From Ostrinia nubilalis (lineage: Eukaryota; Arthropoda; Insecta; Lepidoptera; Crambidae), in the NCBI RefSeq assembly GCF_963855985.1, contig NC_087112.1, forward strand, positions 3,660,501-3,724,500: a DNA stretch of 64,000 bases, in the 5' to 3' direction. Every line of letters starts with the position of its first letter. Position 1 is the first letter of the stretch. Below, piece by piece: positions 52,178-61,530 of this stretch. The notes under the pieces were generated by a model that was given only the letters and a program-made list of their open reading frames with translations, was not told the origin of the DNA and searched no databases. Position numbers and translations under genes: made by a program.

Positions 52178-52727
52178 CTGGAACAAAAAATTATATTCAT
52201 ATGGAACCGGCCATTTCTAATTAATAAATTATAAGCTAAATCATTTTCAACATTATGTTTAAAATACGCAAACAAATGTCAGATCTTACTTAATTGTAAG
52301 CGTAAATTCAATCTCATTACCAGCTTATTAATAACATTATTTAATAAATTTCCACTTTCGAAAGAAATCTTCGTTTCACTGACATTGGATGTCATAACTA
52401 CTAGAGAGATGTCACATGTGCATTGACGTTGCGGTGCGTCGCCGCAGCGGCGTCGCGGCGGTGCCGTTCCTTATTTTTACTTATACCTCCGTTGACACTG
52501 CCCGTAACGCCCATGTGGCATGTTGTTCAGTGGACTTATTCCACTCTGAGCACCCGTTGAAATAGCACCTGCCCGAATAGCACCTGTCCTATTCCACTTA
52601 GAGCACCTAAAGAAATTTTGGGCAGACGCTCTAAGTGGAATTAAATTAGTTTTTTCGACGTATTCTTAGAGTACCTACAAGTTACAACACAGCAGCCTAG
52701 TGCTGGTTGCTAATTTTAGTTAGACAG

Positions 52728-52850
52728 GACGTTTCGTTCGACTGGGTAAAAAATAACATGAAATGTATGACAGATTATAACAGCGTCCCTAGCGGATGCT
52801 GTCAAGAACTAAAACCTTTTCACAGATTTTTATAAGCACATGGTTTTTTA
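52728..52850. mobile_element. MITE family B relic
   Basis: GACTGGGTAAAAAATAACATGAAATGTATGACAGATTATAACAGCGTCCCTAGCGG, then TCAAGAACTAAAACCTTTTCACAGA: the family B core, with both ends eroded. Confidence 0.65.
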
Positions 52851-52856
52851 AATTAC

Positions 52857-53062
52857 TAGCTTTCCGCCCGCGGGTTCGCCCGCGTTGAATTTTGTCTGTC
52901 ACAGAAAAACTTTATCGCGCGCGTCCCTTTTTCAAAAACCGGAACAAAAACTATCCTATGTCCTTTCCCGGGACTTAAACTATCTCTATGCCAAATTTCA
53001 TCAAAATCGGTTCAGTGGTTTAGTCGTGAAAGCAAAAAAGACAGACAGACAGGTTACTTTCG
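52857..53062 (-). repeat. CTAGCTTTCCGCCCGCGGG repeat with GACAGACAGACAG tail
   Basis: ACTAGCTTTCCGCCCGCGGGTTCGCCCGCG, TCCCGGGACTTAAACTATC, ATGCCAAATTTCATCAAAATCGG and the AGACAGACAGACAGG end. Same arrangement as 27110-27300. Confidence 0.7.
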
Positions 53063-53138
53063 CATTTCTGCGAAGTAGCACCGCTGCGGCACTGCTGCGG
53101 CGCCGCAACGCAACGTCAACGCCCGTGTGTCATCTCTC

Positions 53139-53707
53139 TAAAAATGTAATAAACAACAAAAAATATTGCATACAAATGAACACATTAGAAACTGATAAAC
53201 GGAATGCGATGCAGTAATTTGTTTGCAGATGTGTAATACTAATTTAGAGTATAAGCAAAGAGAAAATTTCATTTCAATATATTATTAACAAAATAATTAT
53301 TACAAATGTAATAGTAACTCTATAATGTTAAATATTCACGCCTTTAACCGACTTAAAAAGGAAAAGTTTCTATGTTCCATGTTGTATTTTTTTTTACAAA
53401 GTATTTTAGCTAAACCAATTTTAATGATGATTTGCATGAACTTCTAAAATAAGTTTGACTTTAATTGTGCATGTGCATCCTAGTATGTCTCTAAGATCAA
53501 ATTGTTACTAACCAAACTATGGACTACTTTTGTCTGAAAATAAATGATTTTTATTTTTATTTATTACTAAGTAACTTAAAAATATCAACAAATCTTATTA
53601 TTAGAGAAATGTGTTGCATGCAAATTTTATTTTTTATAGGTTTAGATTATTTATAGGTCACATAAAAATTATACTAGCTGCAAGAACAATATTAATAGTC
53701 TACTTAC
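53139..53707. other. rest of the host-gene intron, no recognised element
   Basis: AT-rich intron sequence. AATAAATGATTTTTATTTTTATTTATTA at about 53540 looks like a short retroelement tail. Confidence 0.5.
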
Positions 53708-53743
53708 GCAGAGTGCCAGAGAAAAGATCAGAATTTTCTTCAT
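53708..53743 (-). CDS. novel secreted Cys/Pro/Ser-rich protein, exon 1
   Basis: Minus-strand ATG at 53743 in the context TTTCAAAATGAAG. It encodes MKKILIFSLALC and is followed immediately by the donor GTAAGTAG (53707 downward). The peptide supplies the positive n-region and most of the hydrophobic core of a signal peptide; exon 2 adds VTVKA with the A-x-A-like cleavage site. Intron length is 1530 bp. Reading on without splicing would reach a stop after 12 more codons. Splice choice is by sequence only; no transcript was seen. Confidence 0.7.
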
Positions 53744-53781
53744 TTTGAAATGTAACTAACTTTAAAACCGAGGACAATAGG

Positions 53782-53788
53782 ATTTATA
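53782..53788 (-). promoter_or_regulatory. TATA box of the secreted-protein gene
   Basis: The minus strand reads CGTATAAATCC about 40 bases before the ATG. A start site 25-30 bases downstream would leave a 5' untranslated region of only 10-20 bases. GTTAGTTACA near 53750-53760 is a possible initiator. Confidence 0.55.
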
Positions 53789-54074
53789 CGATTCCTATAT
53801 CGACTTTAAACGTATTGCGTACTTCCAAAATTTTATTTTAGCAATAATTGCACGTTCTAATATTATTTTGGGAATTATGTCCCAATTTCATTATCTGTAG
53901 GTACCTACTGACTTACATACGACATTTTAACTGTCTGTTTTGTAACCTTAAATTGCTGAATCGATTTTGATATTTTTTATTATTTATTGTAATAAGTACA
54001 TTATGGTTTTGTATTCTCATTTTCCTGAAGTATGGGCGATAGTGTCCTCTCACACTACTGCCCATCGTTCGTTT
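53789..54074. other. upstream flank of the host gene
   Basis: AT-rich. No regulatory motif is repeated or otherwise outstanding. Confidence 0.4.
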
Positions 54075-54126
54075 GTTTGTTTCAGCCGAATGACGTCCAC
54101 TGCTGGACAAAGGCCTCCCCCAACTA
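54075..54126 (-). mobile_element. RTE-like LINE 3' tail
   Basis: GTTTGTTTGTTTCAGCCGAATGACGTCCACTGCTGGACAAAGGCCTCCCCCAA; very short 5'-truncated copy on the minus strand. Confidence 0.75.
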
Positions 54127-54262
54127 CCGTCCATACTACAAGAAAATGTCTATTTTGGAACATAGGAATAACTTATTCCTAGACCGCATCCCACTTAGCA
54201 TCAGGTGCGATTGTGGTCAAATACCTGCCTTGTTATGCATAAAAAAAAAAAAAAAAAAAAAC
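54127..54262 (+). mobile_element. retroelement 3' end with long A tail
   Basis: AGACCGCATCCCACTTAGCATC..AGGTGCGATTGTGGTC..ACCTGCCTTGTTATGCAT followed by about 21 A. Same family as 4561-4852. Confidence 0.75.
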
Positions 54263-54690
54263 TTAGATTTGTGTAATTTTTTATTAAAAAATCAGGCTTC
54301 AAGAATGACTTAAAATGTTAATAAAATCATCACGAGAACTAACGGTGAGAACTTTTATCAATGTTCCGGTGAATTTCTGAAAAAAATAACTGTAAGATCC
54401 ATTTTTTGCGTGATCACTTCATTTCCTTATTTTATATCGCATAAATTAATCAAAAAATGCATTTAAAAGAGGATGAAATCATTTAACTCATTTGAGTATT
54501 AATGAATAATAATATTGAGTGGCGATTGACTGTATGGCGCTAGTTAAAAAATACAAAGTCATTTTAGACCTTATTCAGTGGGAATAGAGTCGATATTAGT
54601 GCTGTAATTATCTGGGCCCGTTCATCGATACCAATGTAGAGCAGTATGCCAACAAGCGACATAGTATGAAGAGTGGAGGTTAGTATGGAT
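54263..54690. other. no recognised feature
   Basis: Unassigned. Confidence 0.4.
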
Positions 54691-54860
54691 ATGCCTGAAA
54701 AATAATAATATATAATAAATACTGTTTATTGCACACCAAAGAACAGAACAGAAAGAAAAGGAACATACAAGGTACAACTAGGGGGTCTTATCGCTATGAA
54801 GCGATCTCTTCCAGACAACCTATGGTGAAGACAGTTACTTAAAACAAATATGAAGGGGAA
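54691..54860 (-). mobile_element. LINE 3' end, minus
   Basis: AATACTGTTTATTGCACACC, AGGGGGTCTTATCGCTATGAAGCGATCTCTTCCAGACAACC. On the minus strand this ends ..GGTGTGCAATAAACAGTATTTA, a typical retroelement end; GCGAT..ATCGC forms a small stem. Confidence 0.6.
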
Positions 54861-55029
54861 GGCGGTGTAGACACTATGCTATAACTTGATATTATTAGGT
54901 GTCTTATTACAGGAAATAATATTGGATTTGTTCTTTTATTCACTAAAAATATAGTGACTGTGTGACGGGTATTTTTGAAATAAATGCATCTGACTGTTCA
55001 AAATCAAAGTCAAAAATATTCACTAAGTA

Positions 55030-55158
55030 TGTTTTTTTTTTTATGTGATAGGAGGCAAACGAGCAGACGGATCACCTGATGGTAAGTGATTACCGTCGCC
55101 CATAGACACCCGCAGACCCAGGGGCGTTACAGGTGCGTTGCCGGCCTTTAAGATGTAA
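55030..55158 (-). mobile_element. retroelement 3' end, minus
   Basis: A T run, then ATGTGATAGGAGGCAAACGAGCAGACGGATCACCTGATGGTAAGTGATTACCGTCGCCCATAGACACC..GGGGCGTTACAGGTGCGTTGCCGGCCTTT. Poly(T) on the plus strand gives the orientation. I recognise this as a very common lepidopteran repeat; class not certain. Confidence 0.65.
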
Positions 55159-55373
55159 AATCAAAGTAAAAATTAAACGTTATCAACTTCGGTAACAGCC
55201 TATGGCAGTCGATTGCTGAACGAAAGCTTCCAAGAAATGCCACAAAATATCACCTCCTTTTTTTATCCAGTCATGGAGACTCCTGCAATGGAGACTAAGC
55301 AACCCGAAGATGGTGGTAACGAGTTTTCTCCTCTGATCCCTTGCACCAGGATGTGCCAGGAGTTAAACCTTGT

Positions 55374-55536
55374 AGTGTGAGTTTACGTCAAATGCATTCC
55401 ATGTCAACTGCGTAAAAAGAGACATTAAGTGTATGACGGATTGTACAGCGCCCCTAGCCGAAATTTTCAAGAACTAAAATCTTCATATAATTTTTAACGC
55501 GCTCGCTAGTGACGACGTTTGATGTAAACTCACACT
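55374..55536. mobile_element. MITE family B, subtype with AGTGTGAGTTTACGTC ends
   Basis: AGTGTGAGTTTACGTCAAA and TTTGATGTAAACTCACACT are the ends; core TTGTACAGCGCCCCTAGC and CTCGCTAGTGACG. The best-preserved copy of this subtype. Confidence 0.85.
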
Positions 55537-56153
55537 AAGCCTTCAAAATCCTTAGTAGCTATAGAACTCCCAGGAAAATAAAAGTGTAATACTCGTATAC
55601 TCTGGTTACACACGTCGTATCCACACTACACAACTAAAACCGCGCAGTCCCGTTACGTGGCAGTAGGTTAGCTCCGCGAGGCACATCCCTGAGATGCTGT
55701 AAACTAGGGTTGTGTAGACACAAAAATGTAGTAGTGTTTTGAAAAAAGTGTGTGGGATATCATTGGGTTTTTAATCAACTTTATTTGATAGTAAATTAAA
55801 AAGAGTTTGCTCATTCGTTTGTTTTTATCTCGTCACACTGCTGCACTGGGGCGATGCATTTTATTTTATGTCACGAAATTGCTAATTAACTAGGTATTTT
55901 TGAGAAAGAACTAAAAGACTACATATGATAAACCTATTTTTTTCAGGCTAAGGAGGCTTATTTTGTCTATTATTTATATTGTTACTTTATTTTTTAATTG
56001 GTATTAAAAATACATGGGTTGATCTACCAGCCCCAGAGACCCAGACTAAGCAAATCTTATACGATTTATGCATAAATATGTACTAAAATATTTATTTTGT
56101 TTTATAAATACATAGCAATCCATTTGTATTAAATCTAAATAAACACAAAGTAA
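55537..56153. other. no recognised feature
   Basis: Unassigned. Confidence 0.4.
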
Positions 56154-56249
56154 TTTTCCCGTGATTTATCGTGATAAATCACGGGAAAATCACTTGAGAA
56201 CACAGTTACTACGTTGTAACGTGTACAACGTAGTAACTGTGTTCTCAAG
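56154..56249. repeat. two adjacent perfect hairpins
   Basis: Hairpin 1: 17-bp arms TTTTCCCGTGATTTATC (56154-56170) and its exact complement (56173-56189) around GT. Hairpin 2: 26-bp perfect arms beginning CTTGAGAACACAGTTACT (56193-56218 and 56224-56249) around ACGTG. Three bases separate them. No target duplication identified. Confidence 0.92.
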
Positions 56250-56454
56250 TCTCAATGCGTCAGATCACCTTTAACTTCATGTAAATGGTTTTAATAAATA
56301 TATTTTGGTACATCTGTGTGGCAGCCCTGGCCCGCATCCGGCTGTTACTGGGTAAGCGGATTATGTCACGTGTAACAAGCCTGTGTAACTATGGGAACTG
56401 CGATGCGCATATTGTGTGTAGGGCTGCCATTCGTCAGTTTCCCGGATTTGACTC

Positions 56455-56825
56455 AGTTTTCTTATTTTATCTTATGTAGTTAGTGCCAGAGGTATGGAAG
56501 CGGCACGGGAGGGATTTTATCGACATTTATGACGTGACTGACGAATCTGAAGCCAAACTAAGCCCCGCGGACGAGGAAGACCCCGAATTACATGGATGTC
56601 CGTAATCAATAACGACCTTAAAGAAGCCCAAGTTAACAGTAAGACAGCCCAGGACCGAGCCGCCTGGAGACGCATGACGCGGAGGGCCGACCCCAAATAA
56701 AATGGGAATGGGCCAGGCAAAGTAGTAGTACTGACGAATCTGAAGCATATCTAAAGTTTCGCTGACGTTTGGCCGTCACAAAAACACCTCCCGTGCCCCT
56801 CCATACCTAAGGTACTGACTCGGTT
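56455..56825. mobile_element. TTAA-type MITE, second copy, interrupted
   Basis: GGTATGGAAGCGGCACGGGAGGG at the left pairs with CCTCCCGTGCCCCTCCATACC at the right; GGTACTGACTCGG then TTAA ends it at 56821-56824. ATCTAAAGTTTCGCTGACG matches TTTGAAGTTTCGCGGACG of 10940. The left TTAA is eroded. A LINE fragment interrupts it. Confidence 0.7.
56554..56729 (+). mobile_element. LINE ORF2 end inserted with a 17-bp target duplication
   Basis: ACTGACGAATCTGAAGC occurs at 56537-56553 and 56730-56746. The insert encodes RGRPRITWMSVINND and TAQDRAAWRRMTRRADPK with a stop at about 56700. This is the C-terminal tail of a LINE reverse transcriptase ORF of a different family from the CAGCAGTGGACGTC copies. 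It ends in AAGTAGTAGTA. Confidence 0.9.
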
Positions 56826-57169
56826 AATCCCTAGATTGACTATTTCCGTGCTTTTAAGCGATTGTGGAAAAATATTATTGGCAGGTAGCTAATAGCGCAT
56901 ATAGCTTAAAAAAATCCATTTTTTTTACAATTTGTTAATTACAAATTAATTATAACATTTGTTGACGCTGTTTGGGTGAACTGGAGCCTAAACTAGGATA
57001 ATCCTGTATTTCAGGACTTTTCAGCTTATAAGATAGGCCCCGTTAATTAATGTTTAAATATTGTCCGTGGTGCATATCTTTTTCATAAAGGTTACTAAAC
57101 CTTTGTTTGTCACCTGTCATCCGCTTTGCAATGGAGGGAAGTCGAACCTTAACTTCGAACTCCTCCTAT
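56826..57169. other. no recognised feature
   Basis: Unassigned. Confidence 0.4.
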
Positions 57170-57335
57170 GTTCTTCAGATTAATTTCGTTGCGGGTCCAA
57201 TGACAGTTTAACTTTGCCCCGGGACAAACTTGACCTTCACTGGTTGGGTTTTTATTGGCGGTCAAGCTGTAGATCCTGGCTACACAGGAGTTGCAGTGGT
57301 GGGAAAGAGAGGTGGGAATAGTCCCGTGCGCTAGA
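57170..57335 (+). repeat. interspersed repeat family F, longest copy
   Basis: TTCTTCAGATTAATTTCGTTGCGGGTCC, GCCCCGGGACAAACTTGACC, GGGTTTTTATTGGCGGTCAAGCTGTAGATCCTGGC and GGTGGGAATAGTCCCGTG. Confidence 0.82.
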
Positions 57336-57554
57336 CTATAGTCTGTTGTGTAAAACTGCCTTAACTAGGAGGAAAGGTTTTTTGTGATCGTAAAAATGGC
57401 GGTCACTTACAAGGAACGATACAATGATGGTTCACTGATAAGGCCCGTTAACTAGTTCTTACTAAGGTGGTTCAATTAGTCTTAGTAATAACAGACTATA
57501 CACTTTTCTTTCTGCTATAGACGTTGCAAGTCAATAACACAGCACAGCTTGATA

Positions 57555-57690
57555 TCCGACGACCTCATAAAAAGGTAGCAGGAAGGTGCTGGGTGCCGCT
57601 ACCAACCGGGTGATATGGAATGGAAATCATTGGGGGAGGCCTATGTTCCACAGTGGACCTCCTGTGGCTGAAATGATGATGATGAAGGTA
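57555..57690 (+). mobile_element. RTE-like LINE 3' fragment with (TGA)n
   Basis: CCGACGACCTCATAAAAAGGTAGCAGGAAGGTGCTGGG, ACCAACCGGGTGATATGG, GGGGGAGGCCTATGTTCCACAGTGGACC, GCTGAAATGATGATGATGA. Confidence 0.83.
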
Positions 57691-57718
57691 AATGCTGCAA
57701 AAATTATGTACAGAGCTA

Positions 57719-57928
57719 AAGCCTGGTCCGTGAGCACGTAGAATCCCGTCCAATGACCCCAAGCTACCCATCCCTATCGCTCGCGCGTAATTATGTTGCT
57801 GTCGCGCTCGCACACTCACTGCGGGCGCCCGTCGTACAGTTGCGACAGCAACATAATTACGCGCGAGCGATAGGGATGGGTAGCTTGGGGTCATTGGACG
57901 GGATTCTACGTGCTCACGGACCAGGCTT
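57719..57928. mobile_element. palindromic MITE with 87-bp perfect arms
   Basis: TA at 57717-57718 and 57929-57930. Arms 57719-57805 and 57842-57928 are exact complements, starting AAGCCTGGTCCGTGAGCACG, with a 36-bp loop. Perfect arms mean recent insertion or recent arm homogenisation. Open frames on both strands here are by-products of the palindrome. Confidence 0.92.
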
Positions 57929-57930
57929 TA

Positions 57931-59624
57931 ACTACAGTTGATTGTTCCGTAAACAACAAGAGAGACATGAAATAATGATAATAATAACTTTTCTGTACTT
58001 GGTATCTTAATGATCTTGTATACTTTAAGACTTCTTCAGTAATATTATTAAATTAATTATGTCATAATTACTTATTGTTAGTAATTATGTTCGTACGTTA
58101 TGTGTATTGCATGCTTTGAAAATAAGAAAGGATCTCAATCAGCATTGCAGTTTTTGTTACTTACCTAATTAAAATTGCCTAAAGATTCTTTATTTTACTT
58201 AAGTAAGTAGGTAAGTAAGTATCAGTATTTCGTATAACCGATGCTGCAAAGACAATTGTTTAGCTATTTTGGAAATCTCCTAGAAAATGTTGGGATTTCT
58301 TATTACGAATATTTTAGTTATAATTTGGACTTTTTGAGGAGCACATTAAAACAATATTTTAGACTATTAAAATAGTAAGACACGGGTCTTAACGCGACGT
58401 TTATTAATGAGTTACAGTATGTACTCACGGCTTGAGGTTTCGGCTGCGATGCTGCAGCCGTGGTCACAAGTAGACTTTAGACAGCAGCCATCTTCTATAT
58501 TAGTTACTTTTCATAGACAGAGCAAAACCAAAGATCATACCTCGGCCATAGACAAAAATCACGTTTAGAAATAGGTTAAAAATTCCCACGAGTTTATTAA
58601 CACTACCATTACTGAGTCAGCTCAACCAAGTACCAAATCAAAACCAACTCCATTCCATATCAAGTGTTCCAACGGTACATTTGTGTAACCTAATTCTCTA
58701 TCTCGCTTAGTCAACACACAATAACCTACCCTACTCTACAACAATAGAGTCGAAATTCCTTTCAGAAGTTCAGATTCGGCGTGCTCTTACGTAAGATTTT
58801 AAGGTCACCGCTATTGCATAACGTTCATGCTATGTGATTGTAGCCAGTGTAAGTGGAACTCTAGGATTGCATTGAAATCCCCCGGTTGGCTTGTTCTTTG
58901 TTGGGTAGAGAGGAGGGGGGGGAGGTCTATGTATGGTGGGGACGTGTATGATTTTGTTGGCTAATACAGTTTTGAAATGGCGTACATTTGATGTATCGGG
59001 AGTTGTGTTTATAGGTTATTGCGTTTTAATACAATGTTTTGGTTATGATAGATGTAGAGGAATGCGACTTTAGACACTGTCTACTTTAGTTAACCTCTTA
59101 CCTACGGGAGGCACCTATTGTTGCCAGGTCTTTAAGTCACTTCTCAATACGGGTGGCATCTAATCTATTGTTGATTTGGCAAAGCCAATACAAGATCACG
59201 ATTTACGACAAAAAAACTATAAAATTGCAAATTAAGTGTTGAAATGCGCTTGTTGTAGGTAATTATGAAACTACATTAGTTGCAGAATATAATATTCCAA
59301 ATTTCAATACCGTAAGTCTCGTACTTTTTAAAATATCTTGATGTAAAGTGGAGCAAACAATTTGACAGGTTAAAATACCCCGTATTGAGAGGCACAGTAC
59401 CTACTTAGTTTTCCGTAGGGAAATGGTCAACATTCATTATACGCTTCTATTCGGCAAAATCTTATACATTTTTTACGAAAAATAGGAAAGCCGAGAATAC
59501 TCAACTCACTCTTGTGGCGGAGTTTTGGGCTGATGCTGTGCAGGTTTGTTGTCGACACGACAAGAAGAGAAGACTCACGATTTTGAGCCAAAAACATTGT
59601 GATTCAGTTTCGTCATTTTCGTTC
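57931..59624. other. no recognised feature
   Basis: About 1.7 kb with no gene or repeat recognised. A weak inverted pair (CTTCTCAATACGGG near 59140, CCCGTATTGAGAG near 59378) may be a decayed element. Confidence 0.45.
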
Positions 59625-59684
59625 GTTTCAGCTGAGTGACGTCCACTGCTGAACAAAGGCCTCCCCCAAGGATTTCCATAATTT
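59625..59684 (-). mobile_element. RTE-like LINE 3' tail
   Basis: TCGTTTCAGCTGAGTGACGTCCACTGCTGAACAAAGGCCTCCCCCAAGGATTTCCATAAT. Confidence 0.78.
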
Positions 59685-59818
59685 GACATTTTATTTGACT
59701 TTTATTTACCTAAGTTGGATATTTTGGTCTTTACGTGATTATTAACCGTTAATTATTTGACTGATGAGTTTATCTCAATTATATTTTCAATAGCTTATTT
59801 TATTACCTATTTATTGTA

Positions 59819-60752
59819 CAGGGTGGCCCAGAAGAAAGTTCACTTTTGAAAATTCAAGGAAACGAAAACTGTACATTTTTATAGAACTTTTACTATTGCA
59901 ATTTAAAGGAAATTTAATGCAATTTGTTTTTAAATTTAACTTTATTTAATTACATCGCCCAGGAGATTTCCTTGACGCTTACAACATTCGATCAACATAC
60001 ATCCAAATCTTGAAATGCGTTCGTTAGAATTACCTCGAAACCTATTTTCAATTTTTTTCCGAATGCTCAGCTTCAGTTGCTGCATGGTTGGATTATAAAA
60101 GTATACTCTATTCTTAATGTAACACCACAAAAAAGAATTTTCCGGAATGAGATCAGGGTTTCCTGGGGGCCAGGAGATGTCACCCCTGCCTGAAATTATT
60201 TTTTTGTGGGAACATGTCTCTTACCATCTAAATGCTCTCATTTGAAGTATGACACGTAGCCCCATCTTGATGAAACCAAGTGCTCCGGTCATAGCCTTGC
60301 GAATCTTACAGCTTTGAAATCAAAAAGCTTTTCAGCCTACCAGTATAGCGCTCTCAAAAATTAATCATCCTTTAAATGCAACAAACCAATTAAACAGGGG
60401 TGAAATCTCACTGCCTCTAAGTAGCGCTAATCTCATTCCAGCAGACTTCTTTTTGTGGGGTTACCTTATGAGCAGAGTATACTCTAATAATCCAAATACT
60501 CTGCAGCATTCATCCATCCTGAATCCATTTCGAGGTAACTCTAACGAAAGTTTTCCAAAATTTTGATGTATGTTGACCGAATGTTGTAAACGTTAAGGGA
60601 ATCACATGTACGATTAAATTTATGAAAGAAAGTAAATTTTAAAATAAATTGCACTAAATTTCCTTTAAATTGCAATAATTAAAGTTCTACAAAAATGAAC
60701 AGTTTTCGTTTCCTTGAATTTTCAAAAGTGAACATTCTTCTGGGCCACCCTG
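59819..60752. mobile_element. mariner-group fold-back element, TA-flanked
   Basis: TA at 59817-59818 and 60753-60754. Ends CAGGGTGGCCCAGAAGAAAG and TTCTTCTGGGCCACCCTG. Arms match for about 150 bp, and more loosely for 300 or more, because both contain the 3' end of a mariner transposase gene pointing outward. Left arm, minus strand: FLWCYIKNRVY; right arm, plus strand: PADFFLWGYLMSRVYSNNP. Confidence 0.9.
59939..60310 (-). pseudogene. mariner-family transposase C-terminal fragment
   Basis: Minus strand: RSTWFHQDGATCHTSNES carries the second catalytic Asp in the W-F-Q-D-G-A-T-x-H-T signature. After a stop and frameshift come GDISWPPGNPDLIPENSFLW (third catalytic Asp region) and YIKNRVYFYNPTMQQLK, ending LLGDVIK. 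The N-terminal DNA-binding half is absent. The last 62 codons (60130-59942) are uninterrupted. A second, shorter copy of the same end is on the plus strand at about 60424-60560 in the right arm. Non-functional. Confidence 0.85.
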
Positions 60753-60984
60753 TACTTCACACTAATTAGGAAACTAATAGCTAGTCATAATAACAATAAG
60801 AAGTGTTAATTACTATACAATTAGACAACGTTTTTGATGAAAAGCGTGTAATAGAAATTCACGCGGAAAACATTCAGTAGATATCATCATTTTCCCGTTT
60901 TTGTAAAATACTAACATCGATATACTATGTTTGTCCACAGCAGAACCTTCGGGCCTATTCCCACGGCAATCCAGATTTGCGGGA

Positions 60985-61055
60985 TCCAGTAATCCGCTGC
61001 AGCACCGCACCGCAACGCAACGCCAATGCCCGTAGCATCTCTCTATTAGATTGTG
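60985..61055. mobile_element. isolated end of the GAGAGATG-type element
   Basis: CACCGCACCGCAACGCAACGCCAATGCCCGTAGCATCTCTCTA matches the right end at 53098-53140. No partner end was found nearby. Confidence 0.6.
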
Positions 61056-61119
61056 CTATTGGTGCGTCATGAACTTCATCACTCTTTAGTAACTTAATCT
61101 TTGATTAAAAAATCTAAAG

Positions 61120-61300
61120 CCTTCATCATTTCAGCCACAGGACGTCCACAGTCACTGCTGACCATAGGCCTCCCCCAATGACTTCCACATCGCCCTTTAT
61201 CAGGTCGTCGGTCCACCTTGTGGGTGGACGTCTCACGCTGCGTTTTCCAGTACTTGGCCTCCGCTCCAGATCCTTGCTGCCCCATCAGCCCCATACCCTT
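61120..61300 (-). mobile_element. RTE-like LINE ORF2 C-terminal fragment
   Basis: TCATCATTTCAGCCACAGGACGTCCAC..GACCATAGGCCTCCCCCAATG, TATCAGGTCGTCGGTCCACC, CGTTTTCCAGTACTTGGCC, CAGATCCTTGCTGCCCCAT. Frameshifted; includes a small internal insertion after GACGTCCACAG. Confidence 0.83.
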
Positions 61301-61530
61301 TAAATAACCTGAATAACTGACCTAGTAATTTTCGCAGTCATATTAGTACAGATTTACAAACGGACTCAATTACTTGTAGCCATACATTTCAGGCTTTGAG
61401 TGATGTTGAAAATAATAATGGCGGCTGCGTTATGCAAACTCTTACGTCACGACCTAGATGCAGCCAAGGTTTTCAGTCCAGGCGACTTTTGGCTCAATTG
61501 GCTCGAGATAACGGCTTTATTGACTTGATT

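Larger units (their letters stand above)
52403..53138. mobile_element. TIR element in the intron, GAGAGATG ends, with inner insertions
   Basis: TA then GAGAGATGTCACATGTGCATTGACGTTGCG at the left; CGCAACGTCAACGCCCGTGTGTCATCTCTC then TA at the right. GC-rich CGCCGCAGCGGCG words flank both inner sides. A third end of this family is at 60985-61055. Inside are a family B MITE relic and a CTAGCTTTCCGCCCGCGG repeat, so much of the 735 bp is later insertion. Confidence 0.75.

Noticed and set aside
57565..57941. Opposed open frames with the same MTPSYPSLSLARNYVAV start
   Set aside because: Both are products of the perfect palindrome; no gene is implied.
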